NCBI RefSeq assembly: GCF_030733545.1
Contig: NZ_JASHIU010000004.1
Span: 1 to 64,000, forward strand
Origin: Oceanicaulis sp. MMSF_3324
Lineage (GTDB): Bacteria; Pseudomonadota; Alphaproteobacteria; Caulobacterales; Maricaulaceae
Direction of reading: 5' to 3'
DNA length: 64,000 nt
Under the pieces are notes generated by a model. That model saw nothing but the letters and a program-made list of their open reading frames with translations. It was not told the DNA's origin and did no database searches. A program made the position numbers and the translations under genes. Position 1 is the stretch's first letter. Each line of letters begins with the position of its first letter. This document shows, one piece after another, positions 34,480-43,003 of this stretch.

Positions 34480-34875
34480 TCAGCCCGTCACCGCGTGAAG
34501 CACCAGTCCGACGCCCAGAACCGCATAAATGATGAGGGTGAACAGGGCGCCCAGAAAGCGTCCGATATTGGGGCCGTCCTGGGTGGCGACGCCATAACCA
34601 TGAATGCCCCGCGCCACGGTCAGGCTGACGCCCAGGGCGTGCAGGGCCATCACCGGCGCGCCCAGCATGGCCATCAACACCAGCGCGATCAGCGCGCCCG
34701 GCGTCCATTCCGCGCCATTGGCGTGGGCGCGGCAGGCGCGTTCCAGCGCCGGATCCGTACCCATGCCCAGGCTCGTCTTGGTGCGGAGCCGGAAACGGAT
34801 GACATTGGCGCCCAGGATCAGAAGGATCACCAGGTTAAGGCCCACATAAAGGCTGGCTACTTGAAGCGCTGTCAT
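34480..34875 (-). CDS. MAPEG-family membrane protein
   Basis: The 131 residues have four membrane helices. NVIRFRLRTKTSLGMG and ERACRAHANGAEWTPGALIALVLMAMLG match the bacterial MAPEG family (relatives of microsomal glutathione transferase), including the RxxxNxxE-like region. Glutathione-dependent activity is a family-level expectation only; gshA is in the window but not adjacent. Confidence 0.85.
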   Translation of the reverse strand: MTALQVASLYVGLNLVILLILGANVIRFRLRTKTSLGMGTDPALERACRAHANGAEWTPGALIALVLMAMLGAPVMALHALGVSLTVARGIHGYGVATQDGPNIGRFLGALFTLIIYAVLGVGLVLHAVTG

Positions 34876-34901
34876 GAAAATCCCCCTGTCAGGCGCGCCG
34901 T

Positions 34902-35567
34902 TTACCCGGCGTCGTCATCGTCCTGGGGCAGGCTTGCGGCCTGCCGGATGGCGTCAGCCAGCACCTCGGGCGCTTCCGCGCCGGAGACGGCGAACTGACC
35001 GTTGAAGATGAAGCATGGCACGCCCTGAACGCCCAGGCGACGGAAGAATTGCTCTTCCTCCAGAACTTCCTGGCGGTCCCGGTCCGTCGCAAGGAGATTG
35101 CTGACAATCTCGGCGTCCAGACCGACCTCGCCGGCGAGCCGGGCCAGAACCGCGGCGTCGCCGATATCGAGATGTTCGTCAAAGAAGGCCTTGTGCAGGC
35201 GTTCGGACGCGGCTTCGCCCAGCTCCTGGCCTTGCGCCCATCGGATGACGCGGTGGGCGTCCAGCGTATTGGGGCGCACCGGAATGCCGGAAAAGCGGAA
35301 CTGGATCCCGGCTTCGGGGCCGGCGGCTTCAAGATGCTCGCGCATCATCTTGAACCGGTCGTCGGGACCGTCGCCGAATTTCTTTTTCATATAGTCCGAA
35401 TAGGGCACGCCCTCGCGCGGCACGGCGCCGTCGAGCTGGAAGGGGCGATACACGGTTTCGGTCTGGATTTCGGGAACCAGCGCGCGGGCCTGATCCCAGT
35501 AGCGCAGGCCCAGCCAGCACCACGGGCACACAATGTCAGAGACGATATCAACGGAAACTTGGGTCAT
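34902..35567 (-). CDS. DsbA-family oxidoreductase (FrnE-like)
   Basis: The 221 residues start with a thioredoxin-fold CxxC: IVSDIVCPWCWLG. The helical insertion and late cis-Pro segment GVQGVPCFIFNG match the FrnE/2-hydroxychromene-2-carboxylate isomerase-like branch of DsbA proteins. No signal peptide is visible, so it is probably cytoplasmic. The extra Cys in GVPCF is typical of this branch. Confidence 0.87.
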   Translation of the reverse strand: MTQVSVDIVSDIVCPWCWLGLRYWDQARALVPEIQTETVYRPFQLDGAVPREGVPYSDYMKKKFGDGPDDRFKMMREHLEAAGPEAGIQFRFSGIPVRPNTLDAHRVIRWAQGQELGEAASERLHKAFFDEHLDIGDAAVLARLAGEVGLDAEIVSNLLATDRDRQEVLEEEQFFRRLGVQGVPCFIFNGQFAVSGAEAPEVLADAIRQAASLPQDDDDAG

Positions 35568-35604
35568 GGGCGGACCCTAGAGCGATCGGCGCAGCAGGAA
35601 AAGC

Positions 35605-36573
35605 TCAGGCCATGCACACTTGATTGCGTCCGCCTTCCTTGGCCTTGTACAGCCCGGCATCGGCCTGGCTGAGCATGGTCTCGCCATTGGACTCCAGATC
35701 ACCGGCATGCAGCGTGGCCAGGCCCATGGAGGCGGTGACCGGGATCGGCTCGCCCTCATCATTGTCCACGCGCATGGCCTGAATGGCGAGGCGCAGCTTG
35801 TCGGCGGTCTGCCGCGCATCGGTCTCGTCCTGACCGGGCAACAGCACGGCGAATTCCTCCCCGCCCAGGCGGCCGAACATGGCGGGCGGGCGCAGCAGGG
35901 TCTTGGCGGTGCGAACGGTCTCGATCAGCACGCGGTCGCCACTGGCATGGCCGTGGGTGTCGTTGATCTTCTTGAAGAAATCCAGATCGACCATGAGCAC
36001 GCTGAAAGCCCGCGCCTGATCAAGCGCCTTCTTGTGTTCGCGGTCGAGCGTGCGCATGAAGACCCGGCGGTTGAACGCGCCGGTCAGCGCATCGGTTTCC
36101 GCTTCCGCCCGCATGCGCTGGCTCAGGCGCACAATGCGCGAGGCGGCGCGCATCCGCGCCTTGAGCTCGTTCTTGTCGACCGGCTTGACCAGAAAGTCGT
36201 CTGCGCCCGAATCCAGCGACTCCGCGAGCTTGTCCTCCTGCCCGGAGGCGGAGAGCACCATGGTGTGGATATGCTCGGTCTCGGGATTGGCCTTGACCCG
36301 CCAACAGGTTTCCAGACCGGAGAAATCGGGCAGTTCGATTGCGGTCAGAAAGATGTCGGGCGGATCCTGCCGAAGATGGTCCAGGCTGTCCTGGGCATGG
36401 CCCGAAGCGCTGCAGATGAAGCCCGCCTCGGTCAGCATGCGCACCAGAATGGCGCGCTGCACCCGGCTGGTCTCGCAGATGTGGATGTGCAGACGCTCTT
36501 CCTCGGCCCCGTCTGCGACCTCAGACAGGTTGGGAAAACTTTCCGCGAGCGAGAGCGATTCAGACACGGCCAT
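35605..36573 (-). CDS. Receiver-GGDEF diguanylate cyclase with degenerate receiver
   Basis: The 322 residues contain a receiver-like domain (about 28-140) and a GGDEF domain (about 158-320) with an intact GGEEF (237-241). The receiver looks non-phosphorylatable: the Asp of the (L/I)LD-xx-LP signature is Ala78 (LTAIELP), and the usual acidic pair is Cys33-Glu34; Lys130 remains. The inhibitory RxxD site before GGEEF reads R228-P-P-A231, so product inhibition through it may be lost. The layout is PleD-like but with one receiver. It probably makes cyclic-di-GMP. Confidence 0.88.
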   Translation of the reverse strand: MAVSESLSLAESFPNLSEVADGAEEERLHIHICETSRVQRAILVRMLTEAGFICSASGHAQDSLDHLRQDPPDIFLTAIELPDFSGLETCWRVKANPETEHIHTMVLSASGQEDKLAESLDSGADDFLVKPVDKNELKARMRAASRIVRLSQRMRAEAETDALTGAFNRRVFMRTLDREHKKALDQARAFSVLMVDLDFFKKINDTHGHASGDRVLIETVRTAKTLLRPPAMFGRLGGEEFAVLLPGQDETDARQTADKLRLAIQAMRVDNDEGEPIPVTASMGLATLHAGDLESNGETMLSQADAGLYKAKEGGRNQVCMA

Positions 36574-36646
36574 GCGCGCACGCTAGGCCAGAAGACTTAA
36601 CGCTGTCCTGATGACGCGCATGATTTTTAGAAGGGGAGATGCGGGT

Positions 36647-36973
36647 TTAGGCCTTGGTGTCCAGCAAGTTGCCCAGCATCTCATCGGCGGAGCGAATGAT
36701 GGATGTGGCGGCGGACGCCTGGGCCTCGGCCTTGATCATGTCGACCATGGCCGTGACGTAATCCTCATCGAAAGAAGAAACGCGCCCGCCGGGACCGGCG
36801 GGTGGTGGGGGGGCGTCGGATCGCCCGGCAGGCGCGTCAGGAGCTGAAGCGCTTTGGGTAAGCGCGGCAGGGATGGTCGATGGGCGAACGCGGTTGACCG
36901 CTCCTGCCGCAGCGTCCAGCCGCGCTGTGGCGGCTTGGAAGGCTTGTACGCCGGATGCGAAAACCGAGTTCAT
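36647..36973 (-). CDS. Minimal flagellar-rod-like protein
   Basis: The 108 residues start at the ATG at 36973. The N-terminal SGVQAFQAATARLDAAAGAVNRV resembles the rod-protein start (xSGMxAxxxRLDxxAxNxAN), and the C-terminal DYVTAMVDMIKAEAQASAATSIIRSADEMLGNLL resembles the flagellar basal-body C-terminal helix. Only about 50 proline-rich residues separate them, far less than in FlgB, FlgC or FlgG. It may be a small basal-body component or relict. It follows the diguanylate cyclase gene upstream position by 73 bp but is separately started. Confidence 0.6.
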   Translation of the reverse strand: MNSVFASGVQAFQAATARLDAAAGAVNRVRPSTIPAALTQSASAPDAPAGRSDAPPPPAGPGGRVSSFDEDYVTAMVDMIKAEAQASAATSIIRSADEMLGNLLDTKA

Positions 36974-37055
36974 GACGCTAGCTATGCGCCTAAATACCCG
37001 AGATTGCACGCGGAACTGGTAATGTGAGTTACCGGGGCGTTAAAGCCGTGTGGCG

Positions 37056-38558
37056 CTAGTCCAGCCCCAGCTCGTCCCACATCGCGTCGACCCGGTCGAT
37101 CACGTCCTGCTCCATATAGAGCTTCTCGCCCCATTCGCGGTTGGTTTCGCCGGGCCACTTATTCGTGGCGTCCATGCCGATCTTTGACCCCAGGCCCGAG
37201 ACGGGGGAGGCGAAGTCGAGATAATCGATGGGCGTGTTCTCGATGGGCGTGATGTCGCGGGCCGGGTCCATGCGGGTGGAAATCGCCCACATCACATCCT
37301 TCCAGTCGCGCGCATTGATGTCGTCATCCACGACGATCACCCATTTGGTGTACATGAACTGGCGCAGATAGGACCACGCGCCCATCATCACGCGCTTGGC
37401 GTGACCGGCATAGGCCTTCTTCATCGAGATCACGGCGATGCGATAGCTGCAGCCTTCGGGCGGCAGCCAGAAATCGACGATCTCGGGAAACTGCTGACGC
37501 ACCAGCGGGATGAACACCTCGTTCAGCGCTTCGCCCAGCACTGACGGCTCATCCGGCGGACGGCCGGTGAAGGTGGTCAGATAGATCGGGTCCTTGCGCA
37601 TGGTGATGGCGCTGATCTTGAAGACCGGGAAGGTCTCGACCGAATTGTAATAGCCGGTGTGATCGCCATACGGACCTTCCTCGGCGTACTCGTCGAGCAT
37701 GACATGGCCTTCAAGCACGATCTCGGCTTCAGCGGGGACCTTCAGCGGCACGGTCTTGCAGTCCACGAGCTCCGCTTTCTGACCACGCAAGAGGCCCGCG
37801 AACTGGTATTCGCTCAGCGTGTCGGGCACCGGGGTGACGGCGGCCAGAATGGTGCCCGGGTCCGCGCCCAGCACGCAGGCGACGGGCAGGGGTTCGGGCT
37901 TTTCATTCTTCCAGCGCTGATAATGCTGGGCGCCGCCGCGATGCTTGAGCCAGCGCATGATGGCCTTGTCCTTGCCCAGCTTCTGCATCCGGTAAATGCC
38001 CAGATTGAAGTCGTCCTGCTTGTCCTCGGACGGGCCTTTGGTCACCACAAGCGGCCAGGTGATCAGCGGGGCCGGCTCGCCCGGCCAGCAGCCCTGGATC
38101 GGTAACCGGTCGAGATCGATGTCATCGCCTTTCAGAACCACTTCCTGGCAGGGCGCCTTGCGCACATTGGTCGGCCGCATGCTCATCACGGTCTTGGCCA
38201 GCGGCAGCATGCCGAGCGCATCCTTGAAGCCGCGCGGCGGTTCGGGCTGACGCAGGAAGGCCAGAAGTTCGCCGACTTCGCGCAGGTCCGACGCGTTCTT
38301 GCGTGGTTCGCCGCCCAGGGTCACGGCGCGGGCGACACGGTCCACCGTGCCGAACAGGTTCGCCAGAGCGGGCATTTCCGCCGGGCGGCCATCTTCATGC
38401 ACCGGATTTTCAAACAGCACCGCAGGCCCGCCGGTCTTGAGCAGGCGGGTCTGGATCTCGGTCATTTCCAGATGGGTGGAGACCGGACGGGAGACGCGCT
38501 TGAGCTCGCCTTCGGATTCCAGCAAAGCGATGAAGTCGCGCAGAGATTTATACGCCAT
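37056..38558 (-). CDS. ubiD: 4-hydroxy-3-polyprenylbenzoate decarboxylase
   Basis: UbiD uses prenylated FMN to decarboxylate the ubiquinone precursor. The 500 residues match the family length and hold KDIxxLP-like [25 protein letters not shown], the catalytic-region [24 protein letters not shown] with the conserved Arg-Glu/Asp partners, and WxxxTRxDPxRD-like [10 protein letters not shown]. The ubiA gene is elsewhere in the window (47869). Confidence 0.94.
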   Translation of the reverse strand: MAYKSLRDFIALLESEGELKRVSRPVSTHLEMTEIQTRLLKTGGPAVLFENPVHEDGRPAEMPALANLFGTVDRVARAVTLGGEPRKNASDLREVGELLAFLRQPEPPRGFKDALGMLPLAKTVMSMRPTNVRKAPCQEVVLKGDDIDLDRLPIQGCWPGEPAPLITWPLVVTKGPSEDKQDDFNLGIYRMQKLGKDKAIMRWLKHRGGAQHYQRWKNEKPEPLPVACVLGADPGTILAAVTPVPDTLSEYQFAGLLRGQKAELVDCKTVPLKVPAEAEIVLEGHVMLDEYAEEGPYGDHTGYYNSVETFPVFKISAITMRKDPIYLTTFTGRPPDEPSVLGEALNEVFIPLVRQQFPEIVDFWLPPEGCSYRIAVISMKKAYAGHAKRVMMGAWSYLRQFMYTKWVIVVDDDINARDWKDVMWAISTRMDPARDITPIENTPIDYLDFASPVSGLGSKIGMDATNKWPGETNREWGEKLYMEQDVIDRVDAMWDELGLD

Positions 38559-38657
38559 CCGGCCCTCCTGTCAGATGAGACGCAAACTAGGCCCGCCCGG
38601 CAGGCGGGCCAAGCGCGAAGCTGCGTTGGGCGCGCAGGCATGAGAGATAACTTGCGC

Positions 38658-38678
38658 AACTGCAATTCATTCTTATAA
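38658..38678. promoter_or_regulatory. Possible iron-responsive (Fur-type) site
   Basis: The AT-rich stretch CTGCAATTCATTCTTATAAG, about 100 bp upstream of a PepSY-type gene, resembles the alphaproteobacterial Fur pattern (TGCxAATxATTCT). PepSY membrane proteins are often iron-regulated. The match is by eye. Confidence 0.3.
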
Positions 38679-38777
38679 GCACCTCCGGTCAGGGCTTCGC
38701 ACGCGGCGGACTGACGCAGCCCGACGGGCCGGGCTCGCCCTCGGCGTAACAGGCTCAGCGACACACGGGGGACGAGC

Positions 38778-39920
38778 ATGAAAATCCGGGACCTTATCTT
38801 CTGGCTCCATCTGATCATCGGGATGACGCTGGGCGTTTTCATTCTGCTGATGTCGGTCACCGGCGTGCTTCTGACCTATGAGCGCCAGATGATCCGCATG
38901 GCCCAGAACAGCGCGATCAGCGCCCCGTCGGATGCGGCTCCCCTGAGCTATCAGGGGCTTGCGGATGCGGCGATTGAGGCGGGCGGGGTGCCGGGCCATG
39001 TGATGACGGTTCCGACCGGGCGCGAGGGGGCTGTGAGCGTGTCTGCGGGCCGCCGCAACAGCTTTCTGATGAACCCCTATACCGGTGAGCGGCTGGAGGC
39101 GGCGGGCGAAGGAACCCGCGCCTTCTTCCGCCGGGTGATGTTCATTCACCGCTGGCTGGCCTTTACCGGCGGGCGCAATGAGGTCGGCGCCCAGATCAAC
39201 GGCGTCTCCAATCTGCTGTTCACTCTCTTGTGCCTGACCGGGATCTATCTGTGGCTGCCCAGGGTCTGGCGCTGGGCGTTCGTGAAACCGCGCGTGACGC
39301 TGCTCGCCAACCATCCCAACGCCAAGGCGCGCCACTTCAACTGGCACCACGCGCTGGGCCTGTGGTTCGCCGTGCCGCTGGTCTTCATCACCCTGACGGG
39401 GGCGGTGTTTTCCTATCGCTGGGCGGGTGAGTTCGTCAGCTGGGTCTTTGGCGGGTCGCAAGGCGTGGCCGTCGAGCAGACAGAGGTCGTCGCTGAACCG
39501 CCGCGCCTCGAGGGTGAGATCGTCAGTCTGGACCTGCTGGTCGAGCAGGCGCGGGCCCAGTCCCGCCGCGATGGTCGCCGGGTGCAGATCACCTTGCCCG
39601 AAGCGGACGCTGCGACCACGCGCGTGGCGCTTGATTTTGGCAATGGCGTCGAGCCGGGCGCGATCCACACCTATGACATCAGGCGCGACGGACAGGCCAT
39701 TCAGCGCCTGGATCCGCGGGCGGACATGCCGCTGGCGCGCAAGGCGCGCATCTTCATTCGCTTCCTGCATACGGGCGAGGTGTTCGGCCTGATCGGCCAG
39801 ACCCTTGCGGGGATCGCCTCCGCCGTTGCGGTGCTGCTGGTCTATACCGGTCTGTGCCTGGGCAGCGCGCGGCTCTGGATGCTGTATCAGAAACGGCGGC
39901 GCAGGCGCGCCCTGGGCTGA
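38778..39920 (+). CDS. PepSY-associated membrane protein (siderophore-reductase type)
   Basis: The 380 residues have four membrane helices: FWLHLIIGMTLGVFILLMSVTG at the start, and others near 145-160, 190-215 and 340-365. Periplasmic PepSY-like segments lie between (FLMNPYTGERL). The histidine-rich HRWLAF and HFNWHHALGLW could bind heme or metal. Such proteins often reduce ferric siderophores beside TonB receptors; no receptor is adjacent here. A possible Fur site lies upstream. Confidence 0.83.
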   Translation: MKIRDLIFWLHLIIGMTLGVFILLMSVTGVLLTYERQMIRMAQNSAISAPSDAAPLSYQGLADAAIEAGGVPGHVMTVPTGREGAVSVSAGRRNSFLMNPYTGERLEAAGEGTRAFFRRVMFIHRWLAFTGGRNEVGAQINGVSNLLFTLLCLTGIYLWLPRVWRWAFVKPRVTLLANHPNAKARHFNWHHALGLWFAVPLVFITLTGAVFSYRWAGEFVSWVFGGSQGVAVEQTEVVAEPPRLEGEIVSLDLLVEQARAQSRRDGRRVQITLPEADAATTRVALDFGNGVEPGAIHTYDIRRDGQAIQRLDPRADMPLARKARIFIRFLHTGEVFGLIGQTLAGIASAVAVLLVYTGLCLGSARLWMLYQKRRRRRALG

Positions 39921-39972
39921 TCATGGGGTTAAGACCCGTGCAACCAATCGCCGCCATGCGCATTGGGATGGC

Positions 39973-40227
39973 ATGAGGTTCGTATATCAAACACTGGGTT
40001 TCCTGCTGATCGCGGTCGGCCTGCCGCTGTTCTGGACGCCATTGCCGTTCGGGCTGGTCCTGATCGCGATCGGGACGGCGCTGGTCCTGTCCAATTCCGA
40101 CAGTGCGCGCGAATGGGTGCGCGGCAAGCGCCAGCATCATCCCAAGTTCAATGACATCATGATCAAGGCCGAACGGGTGACCCCGCACCCGTTCGACCGG
40201 ATCCTCCAACGCACCGATATCAATTAG
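39973..40227 (+). CDS. Small membrane protein (PGPGW-like)
   Basis: The 84 residues start at the ATG at 39973; the longer frame upstream runs over the PepSY gene. The sequence GFLLIAVGLPLFWTPLPFGLVLIAIGTALVLSNSD has two closely spaced helices joined by the proline-glycine turn of the putative PGPGW membrane family. The C-terminal half is basic and soluble. It overlaps the convergent serine hydrolase gene by 8 bp. Confidence 0.68.
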   Translation: MRFVYQTLGFLLIAVGLPLFWTPLPFGLVLIAIGTALVLSNSDSAREWVRGKRQHHPKFNDIMIKAERVTPHPFDRILQRTDIN

Positions 40228-41569
40228 CGGGCGTGGTCTCTTGCTTCGCCGCGATGACGGCCCGGGCGAAGTCCGGCGCCCCGCCATCCCCGTTCAGCGT
40301 CGCGCCCATGCGCAGGACGATCAGATCCTCGGACGGAATCACGAACGTCCATTGCTGCTGGAAGCCGCGCATGACCACCGTATCTGACGGCAGTCCGGGA
40401 ATGTTCAGCCAGAACCCGGCGCCATACTGGCCGTCGGAGGTGGCGGTGGGCGTGCCCACATAGGTCAGCCAGTTGGGCGGGATGATCTGCGCATCCCCGA
40501 CCCGGCCGTCATTGAGATAGAGCTCGCCCATGCGCGCCCAGTCGCGGGCGCTGGCGTACATGTAGCTCGACCATTGCAAAGTGCCGGACTGGTCGGGCTC
40601 GAACACGGAATGGTTCATCCCCAGAGGGGTGAACAGCCAGTCGCGCAGCGTGCTGACTTCATCGACAATGGTGTCGCCCATCACCGTTTCCATGGCGGAA
40701 CCGGCCAGAATGGTGTTGCCGCTCTGATAGCTCCATTGCTCGCCGGGCTCATGGATCACATTCCGGTTGGCGGCATAGGTCGCCATGTCCGACTGGGTGA
40801 AGAGCATCTCAGAGTTGGGATCAGTGCCGTCATTGATCTCGAACCCGTCCAGCCCGCCGCTCATGCGCAGCATGTCATCAATGGTGATCCCGGGCCGGCC
40901 TGCCTCGACGAGCGCGGGGATCTGTCCTTCGGCGCTGATGTCGATCAGCCCGCGCTGGACAAGAACCCCGGCGAAGGTGGCGGCGGTGGATTTGGTCATG
41001 GACCAGCCATGCAGCGGCGTCGTTTCGGTCACGCCCTCGGCATAGCGCTCGGCGACCAGATGGCCGTCATGGATCACGAGGGCGGCGAGGGTGTTGCGGC
41101 CATCCTCGGTGAACACCTCATCCAGCGCGGCGTTCAGGGCCTCGACGTCGAAATGCGCATCACGCCAGCCCGTATCCAGCGTCATCGGGTCCGGCCCGTT
41201 CACGATGGGCAGGCTTGCGCTGGCGTCGAAGGCGTCGCTGTCATGCACGAGCGTGCAGCCCAGGCCCTCGCGGTAAACGGCGGTTTGCTTGAAGAGGAAG
41301 CCAAGCACGGCGCTGCTGACGCGCTGATTGTCAGGATCAATATCGACGGAGATCAACGCATTCGCGCCGCCCAGCAAGGGCGTGATGTAGAGCGCCTGGG
41401 CGCGGTCGGGCTCAAGGCCGGACACAAAGGTCAAAGAGCAGGTCTGTTTGGCGGTCAGCCCGGTGCCGGATGGCAGATAGATGCGTCCGGTCGTGGACTG
41501 CATGAGATAGATCCAGCCGCCCAGCATGAGCGCGGCGATCACGGCGATCACCCAGAACAAACGGCGCAT
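40220..41569 (-). CDS. Serine hydrolase, class C beta-lactamase / penicillin-binding fold
   Basis: The 449 residues start with an uncleaved-type membrane anchor (WVIAVIAALMLGGWIYLM). Two cysteines (C44, C105) frame an N-terminal extension before the catalytic domain. The nucleophile motif SMTK gives S190 and K193, and WSYQSGN gives Y281, as in EstB/class C enzymes. It is probably an esterase or D-amino-acid peptidase facing the periplasm rather than an antibiotic-resistance enzyme. Confidence 0.86.
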   Translation of the reverse strand: MRRLFWVIAVIAALMLGGWIYLMQSTTGRIYLPSGTGLTAKQTCSLTFVSGLEPDRAQALYITPLLGGANALISVDIDPDNQRVSSAVLGFLFKQTAVYREGLGCTLVHDSDAFDASASLPIVNGPDPMTLDTGWRDAHFDVEALNAALDEVFTEDGRNTLAALVIHDGHLVAERYAEGVTETTPLHGWSMTKSTAATFAGVLVQRGLIDISAEGQIPALVEAGRPGITIDDMLRMSGGLDGFEINDGTDPNSEMLFTQSDMATYAANRNVIHEPGEQWSYQSGNTILAGSAMETVMGDTIVDEVSTLRDWLFTPLGMNHSVFEPDQSGTLQWSSYMYASARDWARMGELYLNDGRVGDAQIIPPNWLTYVGTPTATSDGQYGAGFWLNIPGLPSDTVVMRGFQQQWTFVIPSEDLIVLRMGATLNGDGGAPDFARAVIAAKQETTPAN

Positions 41570-41770
41570 GATTTTCCTCCCCGAATTTTCAGACGAGGGT
41601 TCGCCCGTGCGCAGGCGAGGTCAAGCGCGATGTGAGAAAATGTATTCGCTGAAGCAGTTCACTTACTAAATTTAAATAGATGGCCTGCATAGTGTGATCA
41701 TTATCTCCCCTGTGAGCGCAAAACTGGAGAAGGGCGGACAGTCTTGTCCGCCCGTTTTTCTGTGCGCGCC
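41570..41770. other. Intergenic region with possible plus-strand small RNA
   Basis: Between two minus-strand genes lies AT-rich DNA (ACTAAATTTAAATAG near 41667-41681) followed by a strong terminator that points to the plus strand, where no gene is present. I see no convincing coding frame. Confidence 0.35.
41732..41760 (+). terminator. Intrinsic terminator, plus-strand orientation
   Basis: The stem GGGCGGACA / TGTCCGCCC with loop GTCT is followed by GTTTTT. The T run is only on the plus strand. It could still weakly end the minus-strand GNAT gene at 41771. Confidence 0.75.
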
Positions 41771-42070
41771 TCACTGAGCGGGGTTGAGCACGTCCTGCCA
41801 GTCAGGCGTCTTCTCGATCTGCGCCTTGGCGAAGGGGCAGAGCGGCACGATCTGGATCTTGCGCGCCCGCGCATCCTCGACCGCCCGCTGGACCAGCGCC
41901 TTGCCCACGCCCTGGCCCCGCCAATCATCGGGCACGCCGGTATGATCAATGATGATCAGATGCGCACTGGCGATGGAATAGGTCAGTTCCGCATCCGGCT
42001 TCCCCGGCGCGCTGGCGATATAGCGGCCTTTGCTGTCGGTGCGCTCTTCAGTGATCGTGAACTCGGCCAT
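41771..42070 (-). CDS. Small GNAT-type acetyltransferase (YjdJ-like)
   Basis: The 99 residues start at the ATG at 42070 (GGAGG upstream). Its pattern, GRYIASAPGKPDAELTYSIASAHLIIIDHTGVPDDWRGQGVGKALVQRAVEDAR, matches the short acetyltransferase_14-like family (GCN5-related, YjdJ), with the acetyl-CoA loop RGQGVG. The C-terminal LCPFAKAQIEKTPDWQDVL is also characteristic. The substrate is unknown. Confidence 0.87.
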   Translation of the reverse strand: MAEFTITEERTDSKGRYIASAPGKPDAELTYSIASAHLIIIDHTGVPDDWRGQGVGKALVQRAVEDARARKIQIVPLCPFAKAQIEKTPDWQDVLNPAQ

Positions 42071-42168
42071 GAAAGCCTCCATGCTGGACTTCAGGCAGAC
42101 TAGACGCGCGCCGCGCTCACGTCTTGGCCCTGGCCTGGAAACATGGCGTTTGGGCGCTGGATACAATT

Positions 42169-42194
42169 CGGGCTCCGGAATGATCCGGAGCCCG
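42169..42194 (-). terminator. Hairpin downstream of the enoyl-CoA hydratase
   Basis: A perfect 11-bp stem (CGGGCTCCGGA / TCCGGAGCCCG, loop ATGA) lies just after the hydratase stop, without a strong T run. It is a probable terminator or mRNA-stabilising hairpin. Confidence 0.55.
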
Positions 42195-42203
42195 ATCTAT
42201 GAC

Positions 42204-42980
42204 CTAGTCAAATTTGGAGAAGTCGGGCGCGCGTCGCTCCATGAAGGCGCTCGCCGCCTCCTTGAACTCATCGGTGCGCAATTGTTCGGCAAACAGCCCG
42301 CCTTCGCGCACGATCCGCTCCTTGATGTCTTCGGGCGGCAGGTTGATCAGCATTTTCGCCGTTTTCACCGCGCCCGGGGCGAGCTGGGCGATTTGCTGGG
42401 CGATCTCCTGAACGGCGGCTTCAAACCCGTCCGGCGGCAGCACCGCATTGATCAGGTTTTTCGCTTCCGCCCGTTTCGCATCCCATTTGGCGCCCAGGAG
42501 CAGCATCTCGCTGGCGACAGCCCGGCCGACAATGCCGGGCAGGATCTGGGACGAGCCGAATTCGGGCGCCAGCGCCAGATTGACGAAGGGCGTGGTGAAC
42601 ATGGCGCGGTTGGTGGCGTAGACGAGGTCGCAATGGAGCAACAGCGTGGTGCCGATGCCGACCGCCAGCCCGTCCACGGCCGCGATCACGGGTTTCTCAC
42701 ACCCCATCAGGGCGACCATGAAGCGTTCCACCGCAGGGGTTTCGCCCCCGCCGATATGAGGCGGCGCTTCCATGAAATCCATCATGTCATTGCCAGCCGA
42801 GAAGCAGCCTTCGCCGCCTGCGATGACGACGACGCGGATGTCGGACCGTGTATTGGCCTCTTCCAGTCCGTCGGCCATGGCGGCGTACATGGCGCGCGTG
42901 ATGGCGTTCTTCTTGTCCAGTCGGTTGAAACGCAGGGTGCGCACGCCGTCTGCGTCATTCACCGTAATCAGATCTGTCAT
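42204..42980 (-). CDS. Enoyl-CoA hydratase/isomerase family protein
   Basis: The 258 residues start at the ATG at 42980 (GAGGAC upstream). The crotonase fold is clear: RFNRLDKKNAITRAMYAAM, AGGEGCFSAGNDMMDFME (oxyanion hole), and AVDGLAVGIGTTLLLHCDLVYAT. The catalytic Glu positions read as Ala/Pro in LAPEFGSSQILPGIVG (one Glu kept), so it could be an isomerase or hydratase of the PaaG/EchA type. It probably serves fatty-acid oxidation. Confidence 0.88.
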   Translation of the reverse strand: MTDLITVNDADGVRTLRFNRLDKKNAITRAMYAAMADGLEEANTRSDIRVVVIAGGEGCFSAGNDMMDFMEAPPHIGGGETPAVERFMVALMGCEKPVIAAVDGLAVGIGTTLLLHCDLVYATNRAMFTTPFVNLALAPEFGSSQILPGIVGRAVASEMLLLGAKWDAKRAEAKNLINAVLPPDGFEAAVQEIAQQIAQLAPGAVKTAKMLINLPPEDIKERIVREGGLFAEQLRTDEFKEAASAFMERRAPDFSKFD

Positions 42981-43003
42981 CACACTGTCCTCAGGCCTTC
43001 AAA

